Shown in pieces: positions 25,001-33,442 of a DNA stretch of 41,458 bases. Source of the stretch: Myroides injenensis M09-0166 (GTDB taxonomy: Bacteria > Bacteroidota > Bacteroidia > Flavobacteriales > Flavobacteriaceae); contig NZ_BAEX01000020.1 of the NCBI RefSeq assembly GCF_000246945.1, positions 1-41,458 on the forward strand, in the 5' to 3' direction. The notes below the pieces were generated by a model. The model had not been told where the DNA came from. It did no database searches and saw only the letters and a list, made by a program, of their open reading frames with translations. The position numbers and the translations under genes were made by a program. Position 1 is the stretch's first letter; every line of letters starts with the position of its first letter.

Positions 25001-25792
25001 TTAATTGAATATTTCGTTTAGAACTTTAGCTAAGCGAACTCCTCCTTTTAATAATTGATCTTCTAGAGTGTCTTTAAAATCGAAATGATATCTATAACTC
25101 AAAGCTTCATTCTCATCAATTACACTGTCATAAATAGTGTTAGCAGTAGAATATGAATCATATAACCAATCCTCTAGTGTTCCTGAGGCTAACTCTTTGT
25201 TATATGTTTTACCGTGAACATCTAATACTGTAGCATATTCAGTGAAACTATATTTATCAAAATCAACTAATGCAGAGTCCCAAAGACTATGTAAGTTAGT
25301 TGGTTTTCTAAACCATTCTATTTTCACTCTATTTCCTCCTAAATCTTCTGATCTACCAACGTGTAATGGTTGGTGAGCATCACCAATTATGTGAATTAAG
25401 AAATATAGTTTTTCTTGTTTCTGTTCTTTTGTTAAGTTTTTATTTTTTAGCTCATCTATTAGTATTAGTGCTCTTTTATAAAGATTCTCATCAGTAGAAG
25501 CTTGTAATTCTTTATCAAAAGAATCTCTATCAAGATTTCCTTCTACATTGATATAATGCCAACTTTGTGAAAAGTTCCAACTAGGATCTGATTTTATAAA
25601 GTCTGGCCAGTTCGCCCAATAGGCTAATTTTTGGTCACCTATAATTTCTTTTAATTGTTTTTTAGCTTTTTTAGATAAATTTCTTTCAGCTATTTCAGCT
25701 ACAACGCGATGACCTGTTGTACCCCATGCAAATATATTTGTCGTTTGTAACGCAAAAATAGTTACTAGTAGTAATAAAAGTGTTTTTCTCAT
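25001..25792 (-). CDS. S1/P1 family secreted nuclease
   Basis: A zinc-dependent single-strand nuclease/3'-nucleotidase acting outside the cytoplasm. I place the start at 25792 (MRKTLLLL), 4 bases after the upstream stop. A longer frame begins at 25816 but would overlap the upstream gene. The signal peptide ends FA|W, so cleavage exposes Trp23 as residue 1, as in nuclease P1, where the N-terminal Trp is a zinc ligand. Other ligand candidates are the His in WGTTGHR, Asp in NWPDFIK, His in SWHYIN, the His/Asp cluster in LIHIIGDAHQPLH, and His/Asp in LHSLWDSALVD. Length is 263 residues, normal for the family. It is probably co-transcribed with the thioesterase upstream. Confidence 0.93.
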   Translation of the reverse strand: MRKTLLLLLVTIFALQTTNIFAWGTTGHRVVAEIAERNLSKKAKKQLKEIIGDQKLAYWANWPDFIKSDPSWNFSQSWHYINVEGNLDRDSFDKELQASTDENLYKRALILIDELKNKNLTKEQKQEKLYFLIHIIGDAHQPLHVGRSEDLGGNRVKIEWFRKPTNLHSLWDSALVDFDKYSFTEYATVLDVHGKTYNKELASGTLEDWLYDSYSTANTIYDSVIDENEALSYRYHFDFKDTLEDQLLKGGVRLAKVLNEIFN

Positions 25793-25796
25793 TTGA

Positions 25797-26309
25797 TTAT
25801 TCATTAAATAAAGCAATTAATTCAGTTGCTTCGTTTGGTTTCATTTTACCAGCTAATACTAAGCTTAGTTGCTTTCTTCTTAAAGCACCAATGTATCTTT
25901 GTTTTTCTATTTCTGTTTCAGGTATAATTTCAGGGATGCTTACAGGATGTCCTGAGTCATCTACAGCAACAAAAGTATATATTGCTTCGTTTGCTTTCTT
26001 TTTGTTTCCTGATTCACGATCTTCAATCCATACATCAAGGTATACTTCCATTGAAGAATTGAAGGCACGCGATATTTTTGCTTCTACTGTAACGACACTT
26101 CCCAATGGAATAGGTCTGTTAAAGGCAACATGGTTTACAGAGGCAGTAACACAAATTCTACGAGAATGTCTTCTAGCTGCAATACCTGCTGCTCTATCCA
26201 TTCTAGCAAGTAATTCACCTCCAAACATATTATTCAGTGGATTGGTTTCACCAGGTAAGACTAAATCTGTCATTAAAGTAGTAGATTCTGATACTAATTT
26301 CGCTTCCAT
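25797..26309 (-). CDS. Acyl-CoA thioesterase (hotdog fold)
   Basis: A 170-residue hotdog-fold thioesterase hydrolysing acyl-CoA to free fatty acid and CoA. The N-terminal block VLPGETNPLNNMFGGELLARMDRAAGIAA is diagnostic, with the catalytic Asn/Asp region, followed by TASVNHVAFNRPIPLGSVV and a C-terminal helix. It is related to YciA and to mammalian cytosolic acyl-CoA hydrolases. It is cytoplasmic. The nuclease gene starts 4 bases after its stop, giving a probable two-gene operon with no obvious functional link. Chain-length preference is unknown. Confidence 0.92.
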   Translation of the reverse strand: MEAKLVSESTTLMTDLVLPGETNPLNNMFGGELLARMDRAAGIAARRHSRRICVTASVNHVAFNRPIPLGSVVTVEAKISRAFNSSMEVYLDVWIEDRESGNKKKANEAIYTFVAVDDSGHPVSIPEIIPETEIEKQRYIGALRRKQLSLVLAGKMKPNEATELIALFNE

Positions 26310-26344
26310 TTATTTATTGTTTTTCGCAAATATAGAGACAATAA

Positions 26345-26379
26345 ATAAAAAATCCCGAAACTTTATGTTTCAGGATTTT
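26345..26379 (-). terminator. Terminator after the HU/SPOR gene
   Basis: Stem AAAATCC-c-GAAAC / GTTTC-a-GGATTTT with one mismatch and a 5-base loop; on the minus strand it ends in a T-tract. Confidence 0.82.
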
Positions 26380-26390
26380 AGTTTAACGTT

Positions 26391-27314
26391 TTATTTTACA
26401 AGTATCCACGCATCACCATTTAAAGTGCGATGAATCTTTCTTAATTCTTTTTGAGCCTCAGCTTGATCTTTATAACCACTATAGGCTACAGGATACATAC
26501 CGTATTTGGTTCTGTCAAGTGCAACAGCATTTTTAAAACCTTTCTCTTGAAGTTTTTCAGCCTCTTGTTTAGCTGTTTCAGCACTTCTAAAGGCACATGC
26601 AATAATGTGGTAAGGCAATGGTGTATCTACTTGTTCTTTTACTGGTAACGCAATTGTTGTGGCAGTTGGTTCTATAATAAAAGTAGCTTGTTGAATTTTG
26701 TCATTCACTTTAGTTTGAACATTTTTTTCAATAGTCAAGCTTTGATCATCCAAGTAAGCTTCATAGCTGTTTTTTAATAAGATACCACCTACAGCAAGAA
26801 TTGAAGCAACAGTAGCCGCATATTTTACAAATACCGTAGTTTTTCTTCTAGCTGATTTTATTGGTTTTACTTCTTTTAATGGAATGATAGGTGTTCTAGC
26901 TACTTTTTGTGATGTAATTGATGAAAGTCCAAAAGATGTCTTTAAGAAATTACTATTAGTGCTAGGAGTAAATACTAAATGACCTTCTTTGTTAGCACTA
27001 AAATCTCCAATTCCGTCAATTGAAATATTACCAATTGTCTTAATAATTGTATTCCAATTATTAAGTTCATTTTTGATAGAACTGACAGCTTCATCATAAC
27101 TAATGTTTTCTTGTTTAGCGATATGATTGGCTAATAAACCATCGTTATGCTTTATGTTTACATTAAATGATAGCTTTTTATGAGGAGGGAAAAAAGTTTT
27201 AGTCTCTTCATCGTAAAAAGATGACTGGATTTCAGTCAAAAAAGCACCAAAGCCTGGTACGATTACGCACTGGTATCGGTATAATAATGCTGATATGTAT
27301 TTTTCAATCTTCAT
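26391..27314 (-). CDS. HU-CCDC81 plus SPOR domain membrane protein
   Basis: A 307-residue protein with three parts. Residues 1 to about 135 form the Bacteroidota HU-CCDC81 pair, IHF/HU-like domains starting MKIEKYISALLYRYQCVIVPGFGAFL. A single transmembrane helix is at about 163-183 (YAATVASILAVGGILL). Residues from about 230 are a SPOR domain (YHIIACAFRSAETAKQEAEKLQEKGF). SPOR domains bind denuded peptidoglycan at division sites, so this protein probably links a cytoplasmic DNA-binding-like or scaffolding domain to the septal wall. The HU part has not been shown to bind DNA as far as I know. A canonical promoter is so close that the mRNA would be nearly leaderless. Confidence 0.9.
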   Translation of the reverse strand: MKIEKYISALLYRYQCVIVPGFGAFLTEIQSSFYDEETKTFFPPHKKLSFNVNIKHNDGLLANHIAKQENISYDEAVSSIKNELNNWNTIIKTIGNISIDGIGDFSANKEGHLVFTPSTNSNFLKTSFGLSSITSQKVARTPIIPLKEVKPIKSARRKTTVFVKYAATVASILAVGGILLKNSYEAYLDDQSLTIEKNVQTKVNDKIQQATFIIEPTATTIALPVKEQVDTPLPYHIIACAFRSAETAKQEAEKLQEKGFKNAVALDRTKYGMYPVAYSGYKDQAEAQKELRKIHRTLNGDAWILVK

Positions 27315-27318
27315 ACTA

Positions 27319-27349
27319 CAAAGTTACACGAAACATCATCTTAAACAAA
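27319..27349 (-). promoter_or_regulatory. Promoter for the HU/SPOR gene, implying a leaderless or near-leaderless mRNA
   Basis: On the minus strand, TTTG (27349-27346), exactly 19 bases, then TAACTTTG (27326-27319). The -7 element ends 4 bases before the A of the ATG at 27314, so transcription should start at or next to the start codon. Confidence 0.72.
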
Positions 27350-27546
27350 AAAATATAAGCTTTCCTATTCTTTTTTTTTAACATTTTCAGTTTGAGTACC
27401 TTTTTTTTATTAAGAGAGCATTTGTAAAGTAATTAGTTGGTTTAGTTTATCTTATCGTTAAATCCTTTGCTTGTGGGGGTTATTACAAATTATTTAAAAA
27501 GATGGATTAATATTTGAGGATTAGTATGTTGTAATTTGTATTTTTT

Positions 27547-28647
27547 ATGGACGAAGAATTGTTTTATCGACTTGCATTATTAAATGTCGTGGGTATTGGT
27601 AGTATTACTGCTAAAAGATTAATCGAATATTTTGGTAGCGCTAAAGCCGTATTTGTCGCTTCACCAAAAGAAATATTACATGTCAATAAAATTGGAGAGA
27701 CTTTACTCAAGAACCTTTCTAATGCTGTTCCTTTACAACTTGCCGAAGTACAGTTAGCACACATTAGAACAAATAATATCAATGTCATTTCATATGAAGA
27801 TAGCAATTACCCCTATTTGTTAGGGCAGTGTGAAGATGCTCCTTTATTTCTTTTCTCTACTGGACTTTTTGATTTTAGTGACCGAAAAATCATAAGCATA
27901 ATTGGTACTCGTAACCCAAGTGGGAGAGGAGTTGCTTTTTGTGAAAAACTGATTGATGATTTACGCGAATTTAATCCTGTAATAGTTAGTGGTTTAGCAT
28001 ATGGAGTAGATGTTTGTGCTCATAATGCTGCTTTAAATTGTGGACTAGATACTTGCGCTGTTCTAGGTCATGGATTAGAGCGTATTTATCCTGAGAAACA
28101 TATGGCTATTGCTAATAAGATTAAAGATAACGGTGCATTACTAACTGAATTTAATTGGGATAGTAAAATTGATAGAGAAAACTTTATTCAGAGAAATAGA
28201 ATTGTAGCTGGGATGAGTCAGGCAACTATTGTAATAGAAAGTGCCATTAAAGGTGGCTCAATGAGTACAGTGCGATTTGCAAATGATTACAATAGAGATG
28301 TATTTGCTGTTCCAGGGCGTGTTACTGATATAATGAGTCAAGGCTGTAATGAAATTATTCGTTCAAATAGAGGTCAACTCTTATGTTCTGCTACTGATAT
28401 TATTGAAGCCTTAAATTGGAACCATAAAGAGCGAAAAGCAAAAAGCATTCAACCGCAATTGTTTCTTGATTTAAGTAATGAAGAACAAAAAGTGTATGAT
28501 TATTTAAAAGAACAAGGTAAGGAGGTTATTGACTTCATAGCTCTTGCTAGTGAGCTGCCTATATACAAAGTTAGTAGTATTCTTCTAGAACTTGAATTGA
28601 AAGGATTAGTTCGACCTTTACCAGGTAAGTATTTTGAATTGTATTAA
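27547..28647 (+). CDS. dprA: DNA-processing protein DprA
   Basis: A 366-residue DprA (Smf), which binds incoming single-stranded DNA during natural transformation and loads RecA on it. An N-terminal helix-hairpin-helix-like region (LNVVGIGSITAKRLIEYFG) is followed by the Rossmann core with IIGTRNPSGRG at residues 118-128, VSGLAYGVDVCAHNAAL, and AVLGHGLERIYPEKH. The C-terminal winged-helix domain contains VYDYLKEQGKEVIDFIALASELPI. Length is typical for Bacteroidota. It stands alone between divergent and convergent neighbours with its own terminator; recA lies 3 kb downstream on the other strand. Confidence 0.96.
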   Translation: MDEELFYRLALLNVVGIGSITAKRLIEYFGSAKAVFVASPKEILHVNKIGETLLKNLSNAVPLQLAEVQLAHIRTNNINVISYEDSNYPYLLGQCEDAPLFLFSTGLFDFSDRKIISIIGTRNPSGRGVAFCEKLIDDLREFNPVIVSGLAYGVDVCAHNAALNCGLDTCAVLGHGLERIYPEKHMAIANKIKDNGALLTEFNWDSKIDRENFIQRNRIVAGMSQATIVIESAIKGGSMSTVRFANDYNRDVFAVPGRVTDIMSQGCNEIIRSNRGQLLCSATDIIEALNWNHKERKAKSIQPQLFLDLSNEEQKVYDYLKEQGKEVIDFIALASELPIYKVSSILLELELKGLVRPLPGKYFELY

Positions 28648-28654
28648 AAGATAA

Positions 28655-28690
28655 GAGGTGCATTATTGAAAATAGTGCACCTCACTTATT
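28655..28690. terminator. Terminator between dprA and trpS
   Basis: Stem GAGGTGCA (28655-28662) / TGCACCTC (28676-28683), with partial pairing continuing into the loop and T-rich flanks. Convergent genes; it probably serves both. Confidence 0.78.
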
Positions 28691-28695
28691 TCTAT

Positions 28696-29679
28696 TTATT
28701 TTGCTATTGTACCGTATCCCATTTTTTCTCTTACTTTCTGTAAGGTTCTGTTTGCAACAATTGCTGCTTTTTCAGAACCAATATGAAGCAAGCGATCTAC
28801 TTCTTCTGGATTGGTGATATAATATTCATATTTTTCACGAACATCTTTAAACTTATCTACAATTAATTCATACAAAGCTTGTTTTGCATGACCATAACCA
28901 TAGTTACCACCCTCGTAATTTGCTCTCATTTCAGCAATTTGTTCTGGAGTAGCAAGTAGTTTATAGATAGTAAATACATTACAAGTATCTGGATTCTTAG
29001 GATCTTCAAGAGGAGTACTGTCAGTCTCAATAGTCATTACTTGTTTTCTTAGTGCTTTATCACTTTGAAAAATATTAATAGTATTATTACGAGATTTACT
29101 CATCTTTTGACCATCTGTACCAGGTACAATCATTACTTCTTCCGAAATCTTAGCTTCTGGTAATACAAATGTTTCTCCCATTTGATGATTAAACTTAGAA
29201 GCTACATCACGAGTTATTTCTAAATGCTGTAATTGATCTTTACCTACAGGAACATAATTTGCATCATACAGTAAAATGTCTGCAGCCATTAACATAGGAT
29301 ATGTAAATAATCCTGTATTTACATCTGCTAATACCGATGCTTTATCTTTAAATGAATGTGCTAATGTTAATCGTTGGAAAGGAAAAAAGCAACTTAAGTA
29401 CCAAGTTAGCTCAGTCGTTTGCGGTACATCTGACTGGCGGTAAAAAGTTACATGATTAACGTCTAAACCACAAGCAAGCCAAGTTGCCGCAACACTATAG
29501 GTGTTTTCTTGTAATGTTTTTGGATCTTTTATTTGTGTTGCTGAATGTAGATTCGCAATAAAAATAAAAGACTCATTCTCTTTGTTATTAGCCATTTCTA
29601 CCGCTGGTAGAATAGCTCCTAAGAGATTCCCTAAGTGTGGAGTTCCTGTACTTTGAACTCCTGTTAGAATTTTAGCCAT
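28696..29679 (-). CDS. trpS: Tryptophan--tRNA ligase
   Basis: A 327-residue class I synthetase charging tRNA-Trp. The HIGH-type motif is TPHLGN at residues 13-18, and KMSKS is at 192-196. Other family blocks are DVPQTTELTWYLSCFFPFQRL, YPMLMAADILLYDANYVPVGKDQLQHLEITRDVA and the preceding IVPGTDGQ. Length is normal. A -7 promoter element TATCTTTG lies 27 bases upstream. No Trp-rich leader peptide or T-box-like structure is visible in the short upstream region. Confidence 0.97.
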   Translation of the reverse strand: MAKILTGVQSTGTPHLGNLLGAILPAVEMANNKENESFIFIANLHSATQIKDPKTLQENTYSVAATWLACGLDVNHVTFYRQSDVPQTTELTWYLSCFFPFQRLTLAHSFKDKASVLADVNTGLFTYPMLMAADILLYDANYVPVGKDQLQHLEITRDVASKFNHQMGETFVLPEAKISEEVMIVPGTDGQKMSKSRNNTINIFQSDKALRKQVMTIETDSTPLEDPKNPDTCNVFTIYKLLATPEQIAEMRANYEGGNYGYGHAKQALYELIVDKFKDVREKYEYYITNPEEVDRLLHIGSEKAAIVANRTLQKVREKMGYGTIAK

Positions 29680-29705
29680 TGCGTGATATTATATTTATAA
29701 AGTAG

Positions 29706-29713
29706 CAAAGATA
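29706..29713 (-). promoter_or_regulatory. Candidate promoter -7 element for trpS
   Basis: TATCTTTG on the minus strand, ending 26 bases before the ATG. No clear -33 TTTG. Confidence 0.5.
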
Positions 29714-29752
29714 ATTCTTTTGAAATTTACTTACCTTGTTTTTTAGTAGTTA

Positions 29753-29786
29753 TTGTATTAATCAAATTGATTAATCCTTATTTTTG
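29753..29786 (+). promoter_or_regulatory. Promoter for the acyltransferase gene
   Basis: TTG (29753-29755), 23 bases, then TATTTTTG (29779-29786). The element overlaps an in-frame ATG at 29784, which could then not be in the mRNA, so it supports the later start at 29820. Confidence 0.55.
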
Positions 29787-29819
29787 GAAGTAATTTTTTA
29801 TAAAGTACGATTTATCTCT

Positions 29820-30587
29820 ATGAGAATATTAAGAACAATATTAAGTTGTATATGGCGATTGTGGTTTTATGTTTGGATGGCAATCGTTATTATTTTATTA
29901 AGTCCTTTTTTATTAGCAACGATATGGAGCGAAAAGACTTATCCTTATTTTTATAGAGTAGCCCGGATTTGGGCTGTAATGACTTTTTACGGTATAGGAA
30001 TGCGTTGTGAGGTTAAGTATTTACAGAAGCTTGAGAAGGGTAAGAGTTATATGTTTATTGCTAATCATACCTCTATGCTTGATATAATGATGATGTATAT
30101 GGTGGTAAAAGTTAATCCTTTTGTCTTTGTAGGAAAGAAAGAGCTTGCAAAACTTCCTTTATTTGGGTTTTTTTATAAGAAAACTTGTATTCTCGTAGAT
30201 CGTTCAGACGCCAAGAGCCGTTATCAAGTTTTTAAAGAAGCACAAGAGCGTTTGGATAAGGGGTTAAGTATTTGCATATTCCCTGAGGGAGGGGTACCAG
30301 ATGACAGAGATATTATTCTAGATACATTTAAAGATGGTGCTTTTAGATTAGCTATAGATTATCAAATTCCAATTGTACCAATAGCATTTGGTAAGTTGAA
30401 ATTTCACTTTCCATTTATTTGGGGAATTGGCTATCCTGGCAATGTACCTGCATTAGTCTTGCCTTTTATAGAGACTAAAGGAAAAGGACAAGATGACAAA
30501 AAAGAATTAAAAACGATAGCTTATAATACTATATATGAACCTGTGGATACATGGGAAAAGGAGTATAAAAAGAAAAGAGAGGTATAA
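29820..30587 (+). CDS. 1-acyl-sn-glycerol-3-phosphate acyltransferase family protein (PlsC-like)
   Basis: A 255-residue membrane acyltransferase that adds the second acyl chain to lysophosphatidic acid, or a related acceptor, in phospholipid synthesis. An N-terminal hydrophobic helix (IWRLWFYVWMAIVIILLSPFLL) anchors it. The catalytic motif NHTSMLD has His83 and Asp88; motif III is FPEGG at 154-158; the VPIAFG region follows. An earlier in-frame ATG at 29784 exists, but it overlaps a -7 promoter element and adds residues atypical of the family, so I start at MRILRT. The 3' end overlaps a shared terminator hairpin. Confidence 0.88.
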   Translation: MRILRTILSCIWRLWFYVWMAIVIILLSPFLLATIWSEKTYPYFYRVARIWAVMTFYGIGMRCEVKYLQKLEKGKSYMFIANHTSMLDIMMMYMVVKVNPFVFVGKKELAKLPLFGFFYKKTCILVDRSDAKSRYQVFKEAQERLDKGLSICIFPEGGVPDDRDIILDTFKDGAFRLAIDYQIPIVPIAFGKLKFHFPFIWGIGYPGNVPALVLPFIETKGKGQDDKKELKTIAYNTIYEPVDTWEKEYKKKREV

Positions 30588-30602
30588 CCTCTCTTTTCTT
30601 TT
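30568..30602. terminator. Bidirectional terminator overlapping the acyltransferase 3' end
   Basis: A 16-bp stem (arms 30568-30583 and 30587-30602, core GAGAGGT/ACCTCTC) with a 3-base loop. It includes the last codons and stop of the acyltransferase gene and also follows the lipoprotein gene on minus. Confidence 0.82.
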
Positions 30603-30611
30603 TATCTAAAT

Positions 30612-31502
30612 TTATTTTTCTTGAAGTTCTATTATACCAGCTCCTGAAAGCTTTCCTGAATTGCTTACAAAGTCATTCATTGCTTGGTTTTGCTCTGTAG
30701 TGTTTTTTCCATAATCGACATCTATTTTTGATCTTTTCATCGATAGGTCAAATAATTCTTTTTGAATTTCTTTTTGACGACTTTTATCTTCAGAATGGAT
30801 GCGTTCATTTACTAATTCTAACTCTTTTTTATAAGAGTTAATTAATTCCTCATTGTCGATATTTGGGATGGCTACTTCTGTAATAGCTATTTCAGTAATA
30901 GTATTCTCACCATTAATATCCTTGTTCTCTAGATGAAAGTTTTTATACTCCTCTTCTGCTTCACTTGATATGAAATCTATGAACTCTTGCTTAGTGAAAA
31001 ATTTATTATAAAAGTTCCCAACAGACGTCTTATTATGAGTGATCATTTCTTCAGGATATGGCGTTCCAAGCTCATAAGTACATCTGTAGAAGTTATTATC
31101 AATAAAAAGCGCATTAGTTGACTTAATATTATCTTCATACAAGATACCATCAATATAGACTGGGCGACTTAATGATTTGAATTTATCAAAGTTTCCTTCA
31201 GTAGCATATACCATTGAGTAAATATAATGAGGTTCTAGAGTTGGGTTTATTATACCTCCTGTGTTTGTACTAAAAACGTTGAATAAAGTTTTCTTACCAT
31301 TGTATACAAGATTGTGCTTACCAGGTAAGATTTTTATATCTTGAAAAGAATTAGCTGCAAGTATGTAGTCCTTGTCATCTATTGTTACAGTAATTTCTTT
31401 ATCTGTTGGATTAGACAATTGGAATTTATGGTTTTTGAATGCATCGTCACAACTGATAAATGCCATAATTGTTAGCATAAAAGCTAATAATCGTAATTTC
31501 AT
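30612..31502 (-). CDS. Lipoprotein of unknown function
   Basis: I do not recognise this protein. The chosen start at 31502 gives MKLRLLAFMLTIMAFISC, a lipoprotein signal with lipobox Cys18; a longer frame begins at 31547 but would bury the signal. The mature part (297 residues in all with signal) begins DDAFKNHKF and then has a beta-rich stretch, FQLSNPTDKEITVTIDDKDYILAANSF, resembling an Ig-like or carboxypeptidase-regulatory-like strand pattern. A central region has many aromatic residues. The C-terminal third is charged and probably helical (KKELELVNERIHSEDKSRQKEIQKELFDLSM), perhaps a coiled coil. It stands alone between two terminators. Confidence 0.75.
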   Translation of the reverse strand: MKLRLLAFMLTIMAFISCDDAFKNHKFQLSNPTDKEITVTIDDKDYILAANSFQDIKILPGKHNLVYNGKKTLFNVFSTNTGGIINPTLEPHYIYSMVYATEGNFDKFKSLSRPVYIDGILYEDNIKSTNALFIDNNFYRCTYELGTPYPEEMITHNKTSVGNFYNKFFTKQEFIDFISSEAEEEYKNFHLENKDINGENTITEIAITEVAIPNIDNEELINSYKKELELVNERIHSEDKSRQKEIQKELFDLSMKRSKIDVDYGKNTTEQNQAMNDFVSNSGKLSGAGIIELQEK

Positions 31503-31618
31503 ATTGTTTGTTTTTGTATTTAAAGAATACAAAAGTAAGAAATTCACTTTTATTCTATATCCCTAATTATAGCGAATACTTGTGCTTAGTAAAGTGATTA
31601 TTTTCATGAATGCATAAA

Positions 31619-31648
31619 AAAAGTCGATTCTTATTTGAATCGACTTTT
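31619..31648 (-). terminator. Terminator after recA
   Basis: Stem AAAAGTCGATTC (31619-31630) / GAATCGACTTTT (31637-31648), 12 perfect pairs and a 6-base loop, directly after the recA stop on the minus strand. Confidence 0.9.
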
Positions 31649-31653
31649 AAATA

Positions 31654-32658
31654 TTAAGCTTCTTTGTTCTGTATTATTTCTTTTATTTTAACTTCAAGTT
31701 CTTCCATAAGTTCTGGATTATCCTTGATTAATGCTTTTACAGCATCTCTACCTTGACCTAGTTTCGTATCGCCATAGCTAAACCATGATCCACTTTTCTT
31801 AACAACTTCGTACTCTACTGCTAAGTCTAATATTTCACCTACTTTAGAAACACCTTCACCATACATTACATCAAATTCAGCTGTACGGAACGGCGGAGCT
31901 ACTTTATTCTTAACAATCTTAACTTTAGTTCTATTACCAATAACGTTATCTCCATCTTTTATCTGAGTAGATTTACGAATATCTACACGTACTGAAGCAT
32001 AGAATTTTAATGCATTCCCTCCAGTAGTAGTTTCTGGGCTACCAAACATTACCCCAATCTTATCACGAAGTTGGTTAATAAAAAATACCGTACAGTTAGT
32101 TTTACTAATTGTTGAGGTAAGTTTACGCAATGCTTGAGACATTAAACGAGCATGTAATCCCATTTTAGAATCTCCCATTTCTCCTTCTATTTCACTTTTT
32201 GGAGTTAATGCTGCAACAGAGTCAATTACTACAATATCAATTGCTCCAGAACGAATTAAGTTTTCTGCAATTTCTAATGCTTGCTCTCCATTATCAGGTT
32301 GAGATATAATTAAGTTATCAATATCAATTCCTAATTTTTGTGCGTAGAAACGATCAAAAGCATGTTCTGCATCTATAAATGCTGCTATTCCTCCAGCTTT
32401 TTGTGCTTCTGCAATTGCATGTAGTGTCAATGTAGTTTTACCAGATGACTCAGGTCCATAAATTTCAATAATTCTTCCTTTAGGATAACCACCAACACCT
32501 AGTGCTAAGTCAATTCCAAGAGATCCAGAAGAAATTACCTCCATTTCTTCTATTGCGGTATCCCCTAATTTCATCACCGTTCCTTTACCGTATGTCTTGT
32601 CTAATTTATCTAACGTTAATTGTAACGCTTTTAATTTGGCTTCTTTATCTGCACTCAT
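31654..32658 (-). CDS. recA: Recombinase RecA
   Basis: A 334-residue RecA, the strand-exchange protein of homologous recombination. Walker [10 protein letters not shown] is at residues 68-76. The Walker B region [20 protein letters not shown], the L1/L2 loop regions ([43 protein letters not shown]) and the [20 protein letters not shown] block are all present. Length is slightly short compared with E. coli because the acidic C-terminal tail is reduced. It stands alone, with a promoter candidate upstream and a terminator downstream. No LexA-type SOS box is recognisable upstream. Confidence 0.98.
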   Translation of the reverse strand: MSADKEAKLKALQLTLDKLDKTYGKGTVMKLGDTAIEEMEVISSGSLGIDLALGVGGYPKGRIIEIYGPESSGKTTLTLHAIAEAQKAGGIAAFIDAEHAFDRFYAQKLGIDIDNLIISQPDNGEQALEIAENLIRSGAIDIVVIDSVAALTPKSEIEGEMGDSKMGLHARLMSQALRKLTSTISKTNCTVFFINQLRDKIGVMFGSPETTTGGNALKFYASVRVDIRKSTQIKDGDNVIGNRTKVKIVKNKVAPPFRTAEFDVMYGEGVSKVGEILDLAVEYEVVKKSGSWFSYGDTKLGQGRDAVKALIKDNPELMEELEVKIKEIIQNKEA

Positions 32659-32685
32659 TTTTTTAAAAATAGGTTCTTACTGATG

Positions 32686-32715
32686 TAAAAGTAAGATAAA
32701 AAATTAAGAGTTCAA
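32686..32715 (-). promoter_or_regulatory. Candidate promoter for recA
   Basis: On the minus strand, TTG (32715-32713), exactly 19 bases, then TACTTTTA (32693-32686), a one-base variant of TAnnTTTG. The element ends 27 bases before the ATG. The same octamer precedes the asnA leader peptide. Confidence 0.5.
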
Positions 32716-32870
32716 GATTAAGTTATTATTATGCTATAAAATATAGCAAGTTTTTGTTTGTGTTTTGCTATGGGTTTGTTGCGCTTATTTTTGGCACAAA
32801 GATTTGACATTAGAATATAATATGGAATTTACAGCTTCTCCTTTATTTTTATTGGATTAATAAGAGTGGA

Positions 32871-33361
32871 GTCATCTTGACTTTTTGGTTTTCTGTAAAC
32901 TCTTAAGCTATGTGAGCAAAGAAAGAATCACCTCACTTTTTTTAAACCCTAAAAATCGTATCTAATTAACTTACAGATCTTTAATATATAAATAATTTAT
33001 TGAGCTATAATTTGAATACTTGCCAAAGCCAGTATTCATAGGTATTAGAGCGAAATCCTTCAACACTTCTTCAACATTTCCCCATGATTGCTCCATATAG
33101 AGGGCTGGTTATTGAAGGAATCTTGAAGAACTGTTGGCGCATTGTTGAAAAAATCATATCTTCTATAGTAATAAATGTATACAAGTAATCTATTATTTCA
33201 AGGATCATTTTAGACACTTTTATTTATAAATACTTTTAAAATAGTTTGAAAATTAAACGCTGTAATGAATTAGATGAGCGATAATTAACATGAAATTATC
33301 TTGACTTTTAGTGTTTTGAAATTACTATAAGCCTTATTTATTTTACAAAAGTCAAGATGAC
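32871..33361. repeat. Long-range 15-bp inverted repeat flanking palindrome copy 2
   Basis: GTCATCTTGACTTTT at 32871-32885 is exactly inverted at 33347-33361. A third partial copy, ATCTTGACTTTT at 33298-33309, forms a 12-bp inverted repeat with 33347-33358 (37-base spacer). Together they bracket the 91-bp palindrome and would be consistent with ends of a decayed element or with binding sites. Confidence 0.7.
33059..33149. repeat. 91-bp imperfect palindrome, copy 2 of the dispersed element
   Basis: Same length and arrangement as the copy at 4809-4899. The left end shares CTTCAACACTTCTTCAACA (33058-33076) exactly. A gapless comparison gives about 70 of 91 identical positions. The right arm has diverged more, so the hairpin is weaker. 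Upstream similarity (AAGCCAGTATTCATA, 33026-33040) extends the match beyond the palindrome. Confidence 0.85.
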
Positions 33362-33442
33362 CTCAATATTGTAGAATATGTTTATAGTTATTTATTGTAT
33401 AAGTAATTCTTTATTAGGAATTTTGTAGCAAATCAAATAACA

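Larger units (their letters stand above)
32659..33442. other. 784-bp gene-free region between divergent recA and def
   Basis: It contains the recA promoter, the second 91-bp palindrome (33059-33149) and the GTCATCTTGACTTTT repeats described separately. No coding frame with gene-like features is present, and no canonical promoter for def was found. Confidence 0.7.

Noticed and set aside
24475-25008. 177-codon plus-strand frame overlapping the Ser-rich gene, and a 69-codon minus-strand frame with repeats
   Set aside because: Both are produced by the tandem repeat read in other frames; composition is low-complexity and no start context or family is recognisable.
25780-26433. 217-codon plus-strand frame opposite the thioesterase gene
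   Set aside because: It is antisense to a clear hotdog thioesterase and encodes nothing recognisable.
29784-29819. Earlier start for the acyltransferase at 29784
   Set aside because: It overlaps the TATTTTTG promoter element, and the extra residues do not resemble the family N-terminus.
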